This document shows, one piece after another, positions 35,345 to 47,500 of a stretch of DNA of 64,000 nt. Within the stretch, counting starts at the first letter, position 1; each line of letters opens with the position of its first letter. Source of the DNA: Dioscorea cayenensis subsp. rotundata (taxonomy: Eukaryota; Streptophyta; Magnoliopsida; Dioscoreales; Dioscoreaceae); assembly GCF_009730915.1 (NCBI RefSeq), contig NC_052489.1, positions 29,071,916 through 29,135,915 of the forward strand, read 5' to 3'. The translations under genes were made by a program, and so were the position numbers. The notes below the pieces were generated by a model. It made no database searches. It had not been told where the DNA came from and saw only the letters and a list, made by a program, of their open reading frames with translations.

Positions 35345-35515
35345 GAGCCCATCTAATCACCATCGGATGTGTCGATCCAACGATGGAGAGAAAACCCTAA
35401 ACCCTAGTTCACGGAGTAACGTGCCTATAAAAGGAAGTTCGAGGGTATTCATCTCTAAACCCTCTTCTCTGGCTCTGGCTTTTCTCTTGCCTTAGAGCCG
35501 CCCCCTTCTTCGAAG
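35345..35515 (+). promoter_or_regulatory. Nucleolin core promoter and noncoding first exon
   Basis: A site II-like AGCCCA (TGGGCT on the other strand) is at 35346-35351. A double telo-box AAAACCCTAAACCCTAG is at 35391-35406 and TATAAAAG at 35426-35433. A CT-rich leader follows, ending CGAAG|GTGAGT at 35515. Telo-box plus site II is the established signature of plant ribosome-biogenesis promoters, and nucleolin is a known member. The MULE ends only about 130 bp upstream of the site II word. Confidence 0.85.
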
Positions 35516-36019
35516 GTGAGTCTCTCTCCCTTTCCTTTGTCCGATTTATGGCTCTTTTGTTGTAGAGATTAAGGGTTTGTTACGTGTTTTTCTGGTTCTT
35601 GGATGATTTGGTACCCTATTTTTCTGAGGTTTTATTGGGTATTTGTTTGTTGTGTGTGTTCTTTTTCGTTTGTTTTGTTTCATGTAGTGCAAATCTAGAT
35701 TTCTTGAACCAAGTTTTTTTTAATGTGTGTTTATTTGGTTGTATGTTGTGGAAATTTGATGGAAATTGGAAACCCTATTTGTTTTGGTTTTTTGGATCAA
35801 AGGGGTTTTATTATTGTTGTTATATGGCGGGTTTTTGGATGTTTGGATTTCGTGTTGTTTGTTTCTATTTTTCTAAAGTGTTTACTTGCTTTTGTGTATT
35901 TAATGTTCTGTTGAAATTCATAGGGTTCTTTTCTTCTTGGAAATCGATATTGTTTAATTTCTTCACTTGTACTATCTTTGTGGTGTTCATGTTATTATCT
36001 TTTCCTGAAGTATAGTTTA

Positions 36020-36022
<3 letters not shown>

Positions 36023-36053
<31 letters not shown>

Positions 36054-36130
36054 ATTATCTTGATCTGTTGATAGTTCTCTTGACACACACACAAGCATAT
36101 AATTATCTTGATCTGTTGATAGTTCTCTTG
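36023..36130. repeat. (CA)n plus 35-bp duplicated intron end
   Basis: A (AC)n run at 36023-36049 and the exact 35-bp repeat 36048-36082 = 36096-36130 (CATATAATTATCTTGATCTG and onward to TTCTCTTG). The second copy is followed by CAG, the acceptor of the nucleolin leader intron. The first is followed by ACACAC, with no AG. Confidence 0.95.
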
Positions 36131-36158
36131 CAGAGGTTATCTTACTGACATCACTATA

Positions 36159-39100
36159 ATGGGGAAGTCCAGTAAGAAGGCTAATAGCAAGGTATTGACA
36201 AATGTTTTCTTCTGTACATTTGTTTGCGTGCAACATCTTGAAATGCATGTAATTTGATTTGGTTCCAGGTTGCTGTTCCTGCTGTTTCTGCCCCTACCTC
36301 AACTGCATTGAAAAAGGGTGTGTATGTGTATTTCTCCTTAAGTATATCCCCAAGGGAATCCTTTCCATAGTATAATCAATCAAGAAGTGAAATTTTGCTT
36401 ATATGGTTTTATTTAGTGAATTTGCCTCAAGGGTTGGATTTATGTTCTGAAGCAGGTAAGAGGAATGCAGAAGAGGCTATTGAAAAGCCAGTGAATGCCA
36501 AGAAACAGAAGAAAGATATTGAAGAGGTTCCAAAAGGTAAAAATAATGGTAAACCAAAGAAGGCAATGAATGTCCCACCGCCAAAAAAGAAATCTGAAAC
36601 CAGTAGTTCTGATGACACTAACTCTTCGGACTCTGAAGAAGAGGTATGGCTGCACACTTACCTAACTGCCTCCTTAACAACACATAGACTAGTAATTGGG
36701 TAATCATATTGTCTCTTCAATGAATTATTTAATTGGTGCTGTTTCTGATATTGTTATTACCAACTTTTGTTTGTTGTATTGTTTTTTTTTTTTCTAACAC
36801 AATCATGTTATTATGTTTTAAAATTATTTTTTGTTTTTTGGGAGAAGCAGATGTTAGATAAATATTAACATATGTTCTAAATTTTGTTTCAGGCCAATTA
36901 TCTTCTTTTGTTATATAAGATGAATTGTTTATTCTTGCTTGGATACTATTCAAGTAAGAGCTGCACTCCTACTAAAGTTAATATTTGATAATTTAATCAC
37001 AGGTTATTGTGCCTCAAAAAAAGAGTGCGAAGATAGTGAAGTCACCAGCTCCGGGGTCGAGTAGTGATGAGTCATCTTCTGATGAGGTAATGTCATGTTG
37101 CAGTATCTTATTGATATGGTTACGTGATAATCCTTCTTGGGGTTTCATTATAGTTTTTTTATAACACATCAAATGAATTTAGGAACCTGCTGAAAAGGCT
37201 AAGATTCCTGCAAAGAAGCCCGGAAACTCTGTAACAAAGAATGGTCCAGCTGCTGTTTCTGCCAAGAATGCAAAGAAGGAGAGCAGTTCTGACAGTGATT
37301 CGGAGTCAGAAGAAGTAAGCGTTGCACCCATAACATTATTTTATGTTACTTAACTGCGAATTAGAAGACTTGTGATATGCTAGCATTTATGTGTTGCTTT
37401 TCTGAGGCTTTGAATCTGTTTTTGAAATCCTTACTGGATGTTTTTTTCTACAGGAAACTGAAGCTCGGGTTGCTGCTGCATCCAAGAAGCCAACAACTGC
37501 AGCTAAGAATGGAGCAGCTGTGATTTCTAAGAAGAAGGAATCAAGCGACAGTGATTCAGATAGTAGTGATTCGGATGAGGAGCCGGTGAGTGCTCTGTTT
37601 TGGCAATCCTTACTTTATTGTCTTTTCAATGTGTTAAGCTATGCACTAATCCTGAAGATTGCGTGGTAGGTTCCTGCAGCAAAAAAGCAAACTGCTGCTC
37701 CAGCTAAAAATGGTAAAGCTGTTTCAGCTTCAAAGAAAGAAGACTCGAGTGACGGTGCTGATTCGGAGGGTTCTTCAGATGAAGAGGCTGTAAGTTGCTT
37801 GTTTTCTGGTGCTTATTGAAGGGACTATCATGACTTTTTTTCTCTTTAGATTATCTGAAAATTTGCTTGTGCACCAGGTAGCTGCTTCCGTGAAGAAGCC
37901 CTCTGCTCCTGTTCAGCAGAAGAAACCTGCTTCAAGCGATAGCAGTGAGGATAGTTCTGACGATGATGAGGTACTTGATCAAAAAATTTTGCGCTTGACT
38001 TGGTCATGTGCTGTTTTCTTTCTTATTTTCTTTCTTATATCGGCTTCTGTCTGTATTTTCTCTGGAAATTACCTAATGCTAGTGCAGCAGAACATAATTG
38101 ATTCATTATTTGTTTGGGTTATTGTAGTTTGGGTTATCATAGGTTTTTTTTTTTTTTGAACTTTGAAATAATATTGTATTTCTTTTGTTGATTTGGAGGC
38201 TGGTTTGGTGGATGGCTACTTGAAATCATCAAGGAATGGATATGAATTGTGTTTTGCTTTTTGGTTGCTTATATCACTCAATGCAGAACACTTTTCAATC
38301 AAATTGGCAAATCTCCCATATGTGTATAGCCAAGCAAGAGGATCTTATCATCTGCAAAATTCACCTAAATTAATGGTTTAAGAATAATAATCTTGGAATG
38401 ATTCAGTGATGAGTCTGACTTTGTAATTGATGACAATGGGCTGTTGTCATGTTGTGCCCTTCGTTTGCCATTTGTTTGATTCTTGTCTGCAAAAATCTTA
38501 TTTTTGTTTTTTACATCGTGCAGCCGCCAACTGCAAAATCAACAGTTTCTGTGACAAAGCAACAAGTAGCAGATAAGAAACACCCCAGATTGGTACTTGA
38601 GACTTTCATATTTAGCTATGTTGTTTGTTAATAGTAAATGCATTTTTATTTTTATTTTTTAATTTGTTTTGTGCTACATTCAATATGGATAGTGTGCAAA
38701 ATTTTTCTTGAAATAATCATTCAACTTTGAGAAATTACATGTTGCTGATAATTTTTTGTGTGATCTTGGGAGTGCTTGTTTAAGTTGGTAGTGTTGGAGT
38801 CTTGTTAGAGTGAGATGTCAAGCATATGAGTTCCGTATATCTAGCCATAATTTTAAGTTAGTAGCATATGTTGTCTGTGGTAAGTACATAATTGGTGAAT
38901 CTCTGGTAAGATGCAAAATCTAGTTGTGGTGACATTTGAATGATTCATGTTGATCAAATCCCTTGTATTCCAACTTAAGATCAGTGTGTTGACAGTGACA
39001 TTCTTGCTCTTTTTGGGTTTTCCTCTTGTAATACGGTGATTTAAGTGCTTGAGGGGGTCCAAATGTCTGTGCGGGACTGTTTCAGAAGTTGATGGTCTAG

Positions 39101-42100
39101 ATCTCCTCATTTTTATGTAGTTTGCAGCATTTATGATATTTGTTTACCATGCTGTTATTCTACTAGGAAGAACAACAGTGTCTTTTCTTTGGCTGTTTTT
39201 GTTTTTTGTTTTCTTTTGAATTTGTGTTTTTATTCAATATTGTTTTATGTGGAATTGCAGGATAAGTCTACTGCAAAATCTGATAGTTCTGAGGACAGTT
39301 CCGATGAGAGTGATGAAGAACCGAAAGAAAAGAAATTGAAAGTTAGTTTTTTGAGGTGCTGAATCTTGGTGACTAGTTTTTACATTTTGCTTGCTTAATT
39401 TCTTTTGATGTGTGACATAGGGTGCAGTTGCAACTGTCGGAAAGGCAAATGCTAAAACGGCGAAAAAAGAAAGCAGTGAGAGCGAGTCTGATGATAGTTC
39501 TGATGAAGAACCTGCACAAACCAAAAGTAGCAAGGTAAAATATAATAATCAATTGCCATCCCAAACGAATTTTACTTAAGCTTTCGGAGTCTGTTCATTT
39601 TTTGTGCATGCATAGGCATACTTTTATTGATTATGGTTGGATCATTTGTCTGGTCTTTGTTAGGCTGCCAAAGAATCTGATTCGGATGAAGATGAGGATA
39701 GTGAAGATGAGGATAGTGAAGACGAACAACCAACAAAAACTCCAAAGAAGGTATCCTTGATTTTAAAGTAGAACAAAGCAAGCATTTAAACTGTGTGCCA
39801 TGCTCAAAGCAAGAACATCACGAACTCTTATCCCTATGCATTTCAGTCTAGAAATATTAAAGGTATTATGAATATGTACCCAGTGACACATTCACTCCAG
39901 TGTTGCTAGGAGACTTATGTCTAAATATCAGAGTATCTATATTGGTATGTACATGTGCATGCATATATTCACATAAATCATATTGTTTTTGCAAGTGTGA
40001 ATTATATTTTAGAAAGGATTTAATACAAAATTTTAACCATGTTGGGATTTAAATTAAATTAAAATAGAATTTTTAATATCATGAAAATTCGTAGAAGTTA
40101 ATGTTGAAAGGATTAAAAGATAAATAATCAATATACAAAGTTACATAGAAAAAATTTGGAAGTTTTCAAGCTGACATTTTAGACGATGAGATTTGAATAC
40201 AAAAGGGGGAAAAATATGGATTGTGTAATACTTCATTGAAATCAGTATTTAAAACACTGCCAAGATTAAGAATTAATTTGTAGTAGTAGAAAGACAGAAA
40301 TATAACTTGGAGAACATGTGATATCCCAACTTTATCTTACTTTATCGTAGCATATCTGAAGAGTGATATATATCATTTTGTAGATATGTAAATTTTCTAT
40401 GGAAGTTTTCTTTAATAAATATTATTTTACAGTTCGTGGGGATTAGTAACATGATCTAATTTCTATTTAATTTCTGTTTTATAATTGAGATGCCTGAGTT
40501 ATGCTTCTAATGTCTCTTGTGCCATTCTCTCCAAAATAGTTGAATGATTGTAACTAACATGCATTCTTACTTCTTACATCTTGGTTAACTTGCTAAGTTT
40601 AAAAAAAATGATAACAGTTATTTTTCAATGCATGCATTGTTGATATATGTATATATTAACTTTAATCTATAGCTGTCTTCAATTGTCATTTATGTCTTTT
40701 AGGTTATGTATTCTAAGTTTATTTTCTATGTTTCTATAATTTATTGTTTTTTGAAGCCTTTGCGGTGATGATAACTGTTGATATTAACTAAAGAAAAACT
40801 AGAATTTTCTCGTCTGTTTGGTCGATACTTGAAGGCAAACAATTTTGTTAATTTTATAATATGTATCTCTATTACTGGTGGGTCTTTTTGAACTATGCTT
40901 CTCCTTGTGCTTTCTATCTTGTGTTTATTGGACTCTGTTAATATGCAGGACACGGATGTGGAGATGGTAGATGTTTCAAAGAAAACGGTACTTTTGATTG
41001 TTATATTTTTATGATTTCTCCTTTTATGCTTGTTTTACATTGCACTGCTTTTTGCTATATTCTTATTTATTTTTTATTTCTTAATAGCCTAAAACCCCTG
41101 CAAGTAATCAAAGTCAAGTCTCTGGAACTTGCACGCTTTTTGTGGGAAATTTGCCATTTAATGCTGGGCAGGATGAAGTGTATGAGTTTCTCTGGAGTTG
41201 ATTGGAGTTGATTGATCTTTTTGGACTTGATTTGCAACTTGTCATAAGTTCAACCTCTTTTCATTGCAGATATGATTTTTTCAAAGAAGCTGGAGAAGTA
41301 GTTGCTGTCAGATTGGCGTCGAGTGAAGATGGTCGATCAAGGGGTTTTGGCCATGTGGATTTTGCTTCTGCAGAGGATGCTAATAAGGTAATGAACAGTA
41401 TGGTTGTAAGGCTGATGGACTCCAGTTCCTTTGATTGAATTGTTACTCAATTTGCCATCAGTTGCGGTTATGCTTTGAATCTCTGTTGTGTGAATTAATT
41501 CCGTTTGCTTGTTCTGTATTGCCAGGCACTTGAATTGAATGGTCAGGAATTGAATGGTCGTGCTGTGAGACTTGATCTCGCCCGTGAAAGAGGTTCTTAT
41601 ACACCAGCCAGTGGGTAAGGGTCTTTTTTGATCTTATTTGTTAGTGATAATGCAGCATGACAAGGGCTTAACTTTATGCCAGTTCATGTTCAGAATGGCT
41701 GCCCACTTGTTCTTTGTAGAATATATTTGTTATTTAATATTAGTAGGCTCAGTAATTACTGCCAATTATTTGTTATTTTCTCCCGAGTCTGTTGGAATTC
41801 ATATGATATCAAATTTTTTTCCAACTCAAATATTAATCGATATTTTTGTTGTTGTTGTGAATTGGCCTGTGTTGTTGTATTCCATTTGATAAACCAAGCA
41901 ACTGATGTTTTGTTCTGTGCAAATTGTAGTAATGAGAACAAATCTTTCCAGAAGGGTGGGAGAGGTCAATCTAATACTATTTTTGTAAAAGGTTTTGATA
42001 AGAATCTTGAGGAAGACCAGGTACTTTCATTTTATGTGCATTCCTTTTGATTGTGATTTTTATTTTGTGGTCTAAACATTTTCGTCAAAATTACAGATCA

Positions 42101-43468
42101 GAAGCTCCCTTGAAGAACATTTTGGGTCCTGTGGAGATATCGGCCGTGTTTCAATACCCAAAGATTACGAATCTGGTTACCCCAAGGGGTTAGTTGATTC
42201 GGCATTTTTTTTTATATTCTCTTAAAGAGGCTGTCTTTCTCTCCTGTTTAACCCACATGCGATATTTTGAGTTTAGATCATATTCCTTTCAGTAAGAGAC
42301 TTGATGTTGAATTTGTCCTCCAATTACTTCTTCTAGGAATGACCACCATTTGGCTCATCCTCTACATATTTTAATTTTTTATGCAGTAATTTTTTATTTA
42401 AGGCTGCTCTCAAATCCTAAATGCATTAATTTTTACTATTCATGTTACAATACTAAGCATTATTGGGGTACCTATATTTTGATTACAGAATAGTATTGCA
42501 TGCAATATATTTTGTGATCTGATTTTGTAGGCTCTCATTTGATGCTTCTCAAAAATGTGTTTAATAGCCTTATTTGTCGTTATGTTACTGTACTCTCACC
42601 ATATATTATACCTGGTTGCCACATTATTAGTGGATTCAGTGAGTGATAATACTTTGGGCGCAACATATCTCTAGGGAATTACACACATAATTATATGATT
42701 GAGATCTTCACCTAGCAATCATAACATCCCTGAATAGCCTGTTTGATATTGTAGAGGTTGTGTTTGTAGCGCACTACAGCCATTTCAAGTGCTTAGTAGG
42801 TTCCCTGTTTTCTCTTAAAAGTAACTGAGGCTTGTTTCCTCAAGTGTATCACACTAATGTCACTGGTTGAAGGAGAAATTGTCAACGATCGTGGGCCATA
42901 TGGCATAGAAGTATCTGATTCCAGTGGTGTTCCCCTACATTTTTCTTAAGTTGTAGGTTGGGTTTCAATTTTTTTCTGACTTTCACTTTGAATGCTGTCT
43001 GTGCTTGTGATGAAGGATTGCATACATGGACTTTTCCGACAAAGATGCCTTTGAAGCTGCATTAGAGCTCAATGGTTCTGATCTGAGTGGCCACTCATTA
43101 ATTGTTGAAGCTGCAAAACCAAAGGATGATAACCGTGATGGCGGGGGATGGAGTGGTGGTAGAGGCAGCGGTGGAAGATTTGGAGGTAGAGATAGCGGTG
43201 GAAGATTTGGAGGTAGAGATAGCGGAGGCAGATTTGGTGGGCGTCGTGGTCGTGGTGGTGGTGGTGGTGGAAGATTTGGTGGCGGCCGGGGAGGGCGTGG
43301 TGGTGGTGGGCGTGGTGGACGTGGGGGGACACCTCTAAAGAGCACAGGTTTGACCACTAATAATATTATTATCCTCAATCTGGCAAGAATCCTTAATCTG
43401 AATTATTTCTTACCTTTTGCTATACTTTTTTACCTGTAGGTAAGAAGACTACCTTCGGTGATGATTAG
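36159..43468 (+). CDS. Nucleolin-like protein, complete gene of 20 coding exons
   Basis: Coding exons, all with GT-AG borders and consistent phase: 36159-36191, 36269-36317, 36456-36643, 37003-37086, 37183-37314, 37454-37585, 37670-37789, 37878-37970, 38524-38592, 39261-39341, 39421-39534, 39664-39750, 40949-40987, 41088-41179, 41270-41387, 41526-41614, 41930-42020, 42097-42188, 43016-43347, 43440-43468. The sum is 687 aa plus stop. The N-terminus MGKSSKKANSK is basic. Residues about 50-390 are alternating Lys/Ala-rich and Ser/Asp/Glu-rich stretches. RRM1 starts near 418 (TLFVGNLPFNA; RGFGHVDF) and RRM2 near 517 (TIFVKGFDKNLEEDQ; GIAYMDFSD). The end is a Gly/Arg-rich tail (GGRFGGRDSGGR) closing KKTTFGDD. 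Nucleolin acts in the nucleolus in rDNA chromatin and pre-rRNA processing. A 0.6-kb leader intron precedes the ATG. No damage is seen. Confidence 0.95.
43162..43320 (+). repeat. GAR-domain coding repeat
   Basis: Near-identical 27-nt units around GGTGGAAGATTTGGAGGTAG, repeated three times, then GGTGGTGG-type runs. These encode the RGG/GAR tail of the nucleolin protein. Confidence 0.9.
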
Positions 43469-43950
43469 TTGCCAGGGGGGAAAGTGCCTTGGCCTTCTTT
43501 TCCCATTTTGTGGTGTAGCTGTGGGCTATGCGTTTTGAAGATTGAGAGGGGAAAATGACCTGAATTTATTATATTCTTATATTTTGTTTCGTTTTTTTCC
43601 TTGTTGACTTTTTTGTTTGAACCTGAATTAAGTGACTGTTTCCTTCTAATATTTATTATTATGATAATCATGTTTGTACTCTTTCGACTGTGCTACACAA
43701 AAATATGCTGGTTTATTCTATCTTAGTAAGCGAAATCAGTTAGTCGATTATAAGGTTGATATTAAGCGCAGCAGGTTTACCATCCCGTGTATCCCATTTA
43801 CACGATATGCAGATGGGTCTGATAGTGAGGGTGATCATTGTGTCTAGTGTCGGTGCATGAATTCAACTGATGAACAATTAAACAAACATTTCTGATGAGC
43901 TAGTACCCTTTCAAATACTAGTCTGATTGATGGTAATGTTGGTCCCTCAT

Positions 43951-44088
43951 CTCTCTTGATTCCAGAATTAGAGAATATTTTGATTTCAGTCTATTAAAAC
44001 TTGATCTGTGACTCCAAATAATATTATAATATGGGATGTGTCAATAGACTGAAATCAGTGTATTCTCTAATTCTAGAATCAAGGGAGA
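43951..44088. repeat. Fold-back element, two ~46-bp inverted arms
   Basis: TCTCTTGATTCCAGAATTAG ... GATTTCAGTCTATT (43951-43995) is about 90% complementary to 44042-44088. The arms are separated by about 46 bases. It lies between the convergent 3' ends of the nucleolin and SRF genes. It could be a small MITE or a transcribed hairpin; no target duplication is evident. Confidence 0.85.
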
Positions 44089-44316
44089 TTAACTCGGTGG
44101 ACAATTATGGATTTCTTAGGAGGAATCAGTGTCTTTTGATGGACGGCCAATACATGATGGTGTTCATTCACTCCAGCTCTCTGAAGAACGCTTGCAATTA
44201 GACAAGATTAAAAAAAAAAAAAAATGAGAATTGATACAATTGAACAAATGAGTGTCAGCACATTATATAAATAGTAGGCGGCACTGGCTTAGGATGCCAA
44301 TATTACAAAGATGAAT

Positions 44317-44525
44317 AATTGTATAAGGCCTAAAATCCCAAACCTAGGGTCAGCTAGCTGACTTGATTTCAAAGTAGGGATATATATATGTTAGCACTGG
44401 AAAACCATAACGAAGCGATAAATTATATAAGACTTAACATCCCCAACCTAGGGTCAGCGAGCTGACTTGATTTCATAAGCAGTAGGGATATGTTAACAAT
44501 GGAAAACGATGATGAAGCCATAAAT
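44317..44525. repeat. Two ~100-bp tandem copies downstream of the SRF stop
   Basis: Copy 1 (about 44317-44419) and copy 2 (about 44420-44525) share AACCTAGGGTCAGC.AGCTGA followed by CTTGATTTCA..AGTAGGGATA and GGAAAAC. Copy 1 contains the perfect 14-bp palindrome GTCAGCTAGCTGAC; in copy 2 one centre base differs. They lie in the presumed 3' untranslated region of the minus-strand receptor gene. Confidence 0.85.
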
Positions 44526-44568
44526 TGGCCATCTTTGGGATTTTCATTGGTACTCCAAAAAGCTCCAC

Positions 44569-47500
44569 TCATTGGCCATCTTCATCTTTGAATGTACTTG
44601 CTTGTCCCATAGGATCTTCACCAATAGATCTATTCCTAGATTCTTCAACTACAAGCTTGAGGTCTTGCACCACTTGAGACATCAGTGGCCTGAATTCTGG
44701 TCCTCTCTGCCAAAAAAGGTGTGAAGAAAGACGGTCTCAGAACAACATGAAGCATAGATGATTGCATCTTCTATTGGACATACTTATACTTATTTCAACT
44801 TTTTCTTTTTTATTTTTATTATTTTTATTTTAGTCTAGTAAAATATTGCATCTACATAATGGTGGCATGGTGATACATCTTTGCTATTGAATGAGAAATA
44901 GAGGAATTTGAAGCAGTGCAGTTAAATATTTTGGATAGAGCTATGACAACTTGGTTCAAACATCTGTCACAGTTTAGAAGAAAATATGAAGAAAATATGG
45001 ACGGAGCACTAGATCAAGATCTGAACCTTAACAAATAATGCATCTGTGTGATGATGCGGATGCAAAACAAAAGAATAATTGTGTCAATGGACGCACCTGA
45101 ATACATCGACTAATGATGTCTGCAAACCGTGATAATGACTTGATGGGGTATTTTTTATCAATTGAAGGATCAACCATGCGCGACAATGCGTTGATGTCAT
45201 GCAGCTGAGAACTAGCCCATCTCACAAGATGCTGCTCTGGTCGAGGTAGAGAACTGTGGGCATAAACCAGGAAGGATACCAGGCATTTGTAAAATCTGAA
45301 ACTTCTGTTTAAGCAGTAGAATTATTACTTACGATGATTGGAAAGGTCACTCACCTGTCATAAGGTAAACGTCCTGTGAGGAGTTCCAACATGACAACTC
45401 CAAAGCTGTAAACATCGCTGCGGTCAGTAAATGACCCAGACTCATTTAATTCTGGTGCCTCATAACTGAACAATGAGCGTATACGACCTGACAACTGATG
45501 GTAACAAACTGTCATGATCTAGGAATCATATTGTCATTTGATAAATAGAGTAACCAATAGATTCCAAAATCTTTTATGCACAAACTGCAATGCATGAAAC
45601 AGGTTATTTGCATTGTTATGAAAATTAGATTATTGACTGTTCCACAGTTCTTTTGGGCTACACTTACCATTGTACCAAGGTTTGATAGGTGGGACCTAAC
45701 ACAGATATGCAAACATTGGGATAACTTTGTTTTGCAATTTCCCTTTGGAACAAATTGTAATAAGTTGGGTTAAACCCACCACATCCATATGCATTACATT
45801 CAATTTACTTGTGCATGTTCTTCTTGTATGACAGTGATTCAATTTGGTAGTCCCACATATGATAGCATTCATGTGATTATTGAACACCAATTCTTCACAT
45901 TACTGTTCAATCACATAAACTTAGGTGGCCAATATACCCTATTGTCCTGATTGGCTTAATTCTAGATGCTTATTGATTGATAGTTTATCTAAATTTAATC
46001 ATAATCCAACAAATAACCTAGCAATAGTCATTTGCTCAGTATTTCTACTATTGCTTACCTGAGTTACGGAATTAGATGACACAAGAGAAGCCATGCCACA
46101 TTCAGAGACACGGACAGCTAATTTATCATCAAGAAGAACATTTGCTGGCTCAAAATTTTGATGAATAACTGGTGGTTGACAGGCTTCATGGAGATACCTT
46201 CATAATAAAATTTGATAAACTGATCAGTCTTCAATCAAGTGTTAGAACAGATTAGACACCTAACGGGGGTCTCCACTTACTCTAAAACTTTAGCAGATTG
46301 AAGAGCTATCTTGATACGAGCATCCCATGACAATTTCCTCTTTAGATCATCTCCACCATGGAGTACATCATGTAAGGTGCGCTTACTAAAGTAGTTATAA
46401 ACAAGCAACCGCTGTCCAAACTCAGCACAATAACCCACAAGCTCGGTGATGTTAGGATGACGAAGTTCTGAGATTGCCAACACCAACTCAAGAAAATCAT
46501 CGACAGGCATGTTCGAGTTTGCATTATCAAGCTTCAGCACTGCCAATAACTGGTCGAGAAACACGACAATAAGATTCAAAATCAGGCCAAAATATGCATT
46601 TATAACAGCACTAACTGAAACACCATCATTCTACAGTGGAAGATACGCAATAAATGAGCATTTCCAAAATTGGTCTTAATAACTTTAGGAGCATAAAAAA
46701 ATAGCTGCGGTTTGGAAGTTGAGTTGAGCATTAAAAATCATATGGGCTTTTACCATGGCAAATTTTTGAGAAGCACATGAATAGCTATTGATATCATAAA
46801 ACCTCATCCTTATGCTTCAAAAATCAAATAATTGAGCATCAAGTGAAAAGAGTGAAACTTGGTTCAGGCCATTTGGGGCAAACTTATGCTCAAACAACAC
46901 AAAACAGATAGTGAAAACACCCAGAATTTAACTGTCATAACCGTGAATTTTTTCTTTACAATAAATTAGAAGTACACAAGCAAAAGATTACTCCTGACTC
47001 TTTAAGAAAAATCAGGATGAGAACTGAATCAGGAGGCATGCCCTCAAAAAATTAGAATAGGAAAGATAAGAGTGTATGTAAAGCTTTTAATATAATCCAA
47101 TAAAGAGGGTGCGGAATGTTTCAATTCCATAGTTTGAGTGTGGTTAGAAAGATGAAAATTTTATTAAAGACAGACCATCTTCATGTCCTCATTTACCAGG
47201 CAACAGCAACTACACACTGCATTTCTTCTCCTTTTTTGCTCTTCCCTCCATACTTGATATGATGTCTTTCTGTATCTACTATGTAAGTTAGGCAACCTCA
47301 GAAATCGTAACAAAATCTATAATATGACTTTACATTTCTTTTCCTTTCAGTTTTTGCCTTCTACATTGAAATGATTTATAAATCTACCTCGGAAGGTTTA
47401 ATTCTAACATAACCTATGAGAAATTATAGTAAAAGATATGCCAGATATCACATGCACACTAACCATACTTTAGTGAAGGAAAGAGTGATGGATGAGCATT

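Noticed and set aside
36023-36049. Possible Z-DNA or regulatory role of the (CA)n tract
   Set aside because: A short dinucleotide repeat alone is no evidence. Only the adjacent exact duplication is reported.
42983-43378. Minus-strand Pro-rich open frame
   Set aside because: It is the antisense of the Gly/Arg-rich nucleolin tail and has no independent support.
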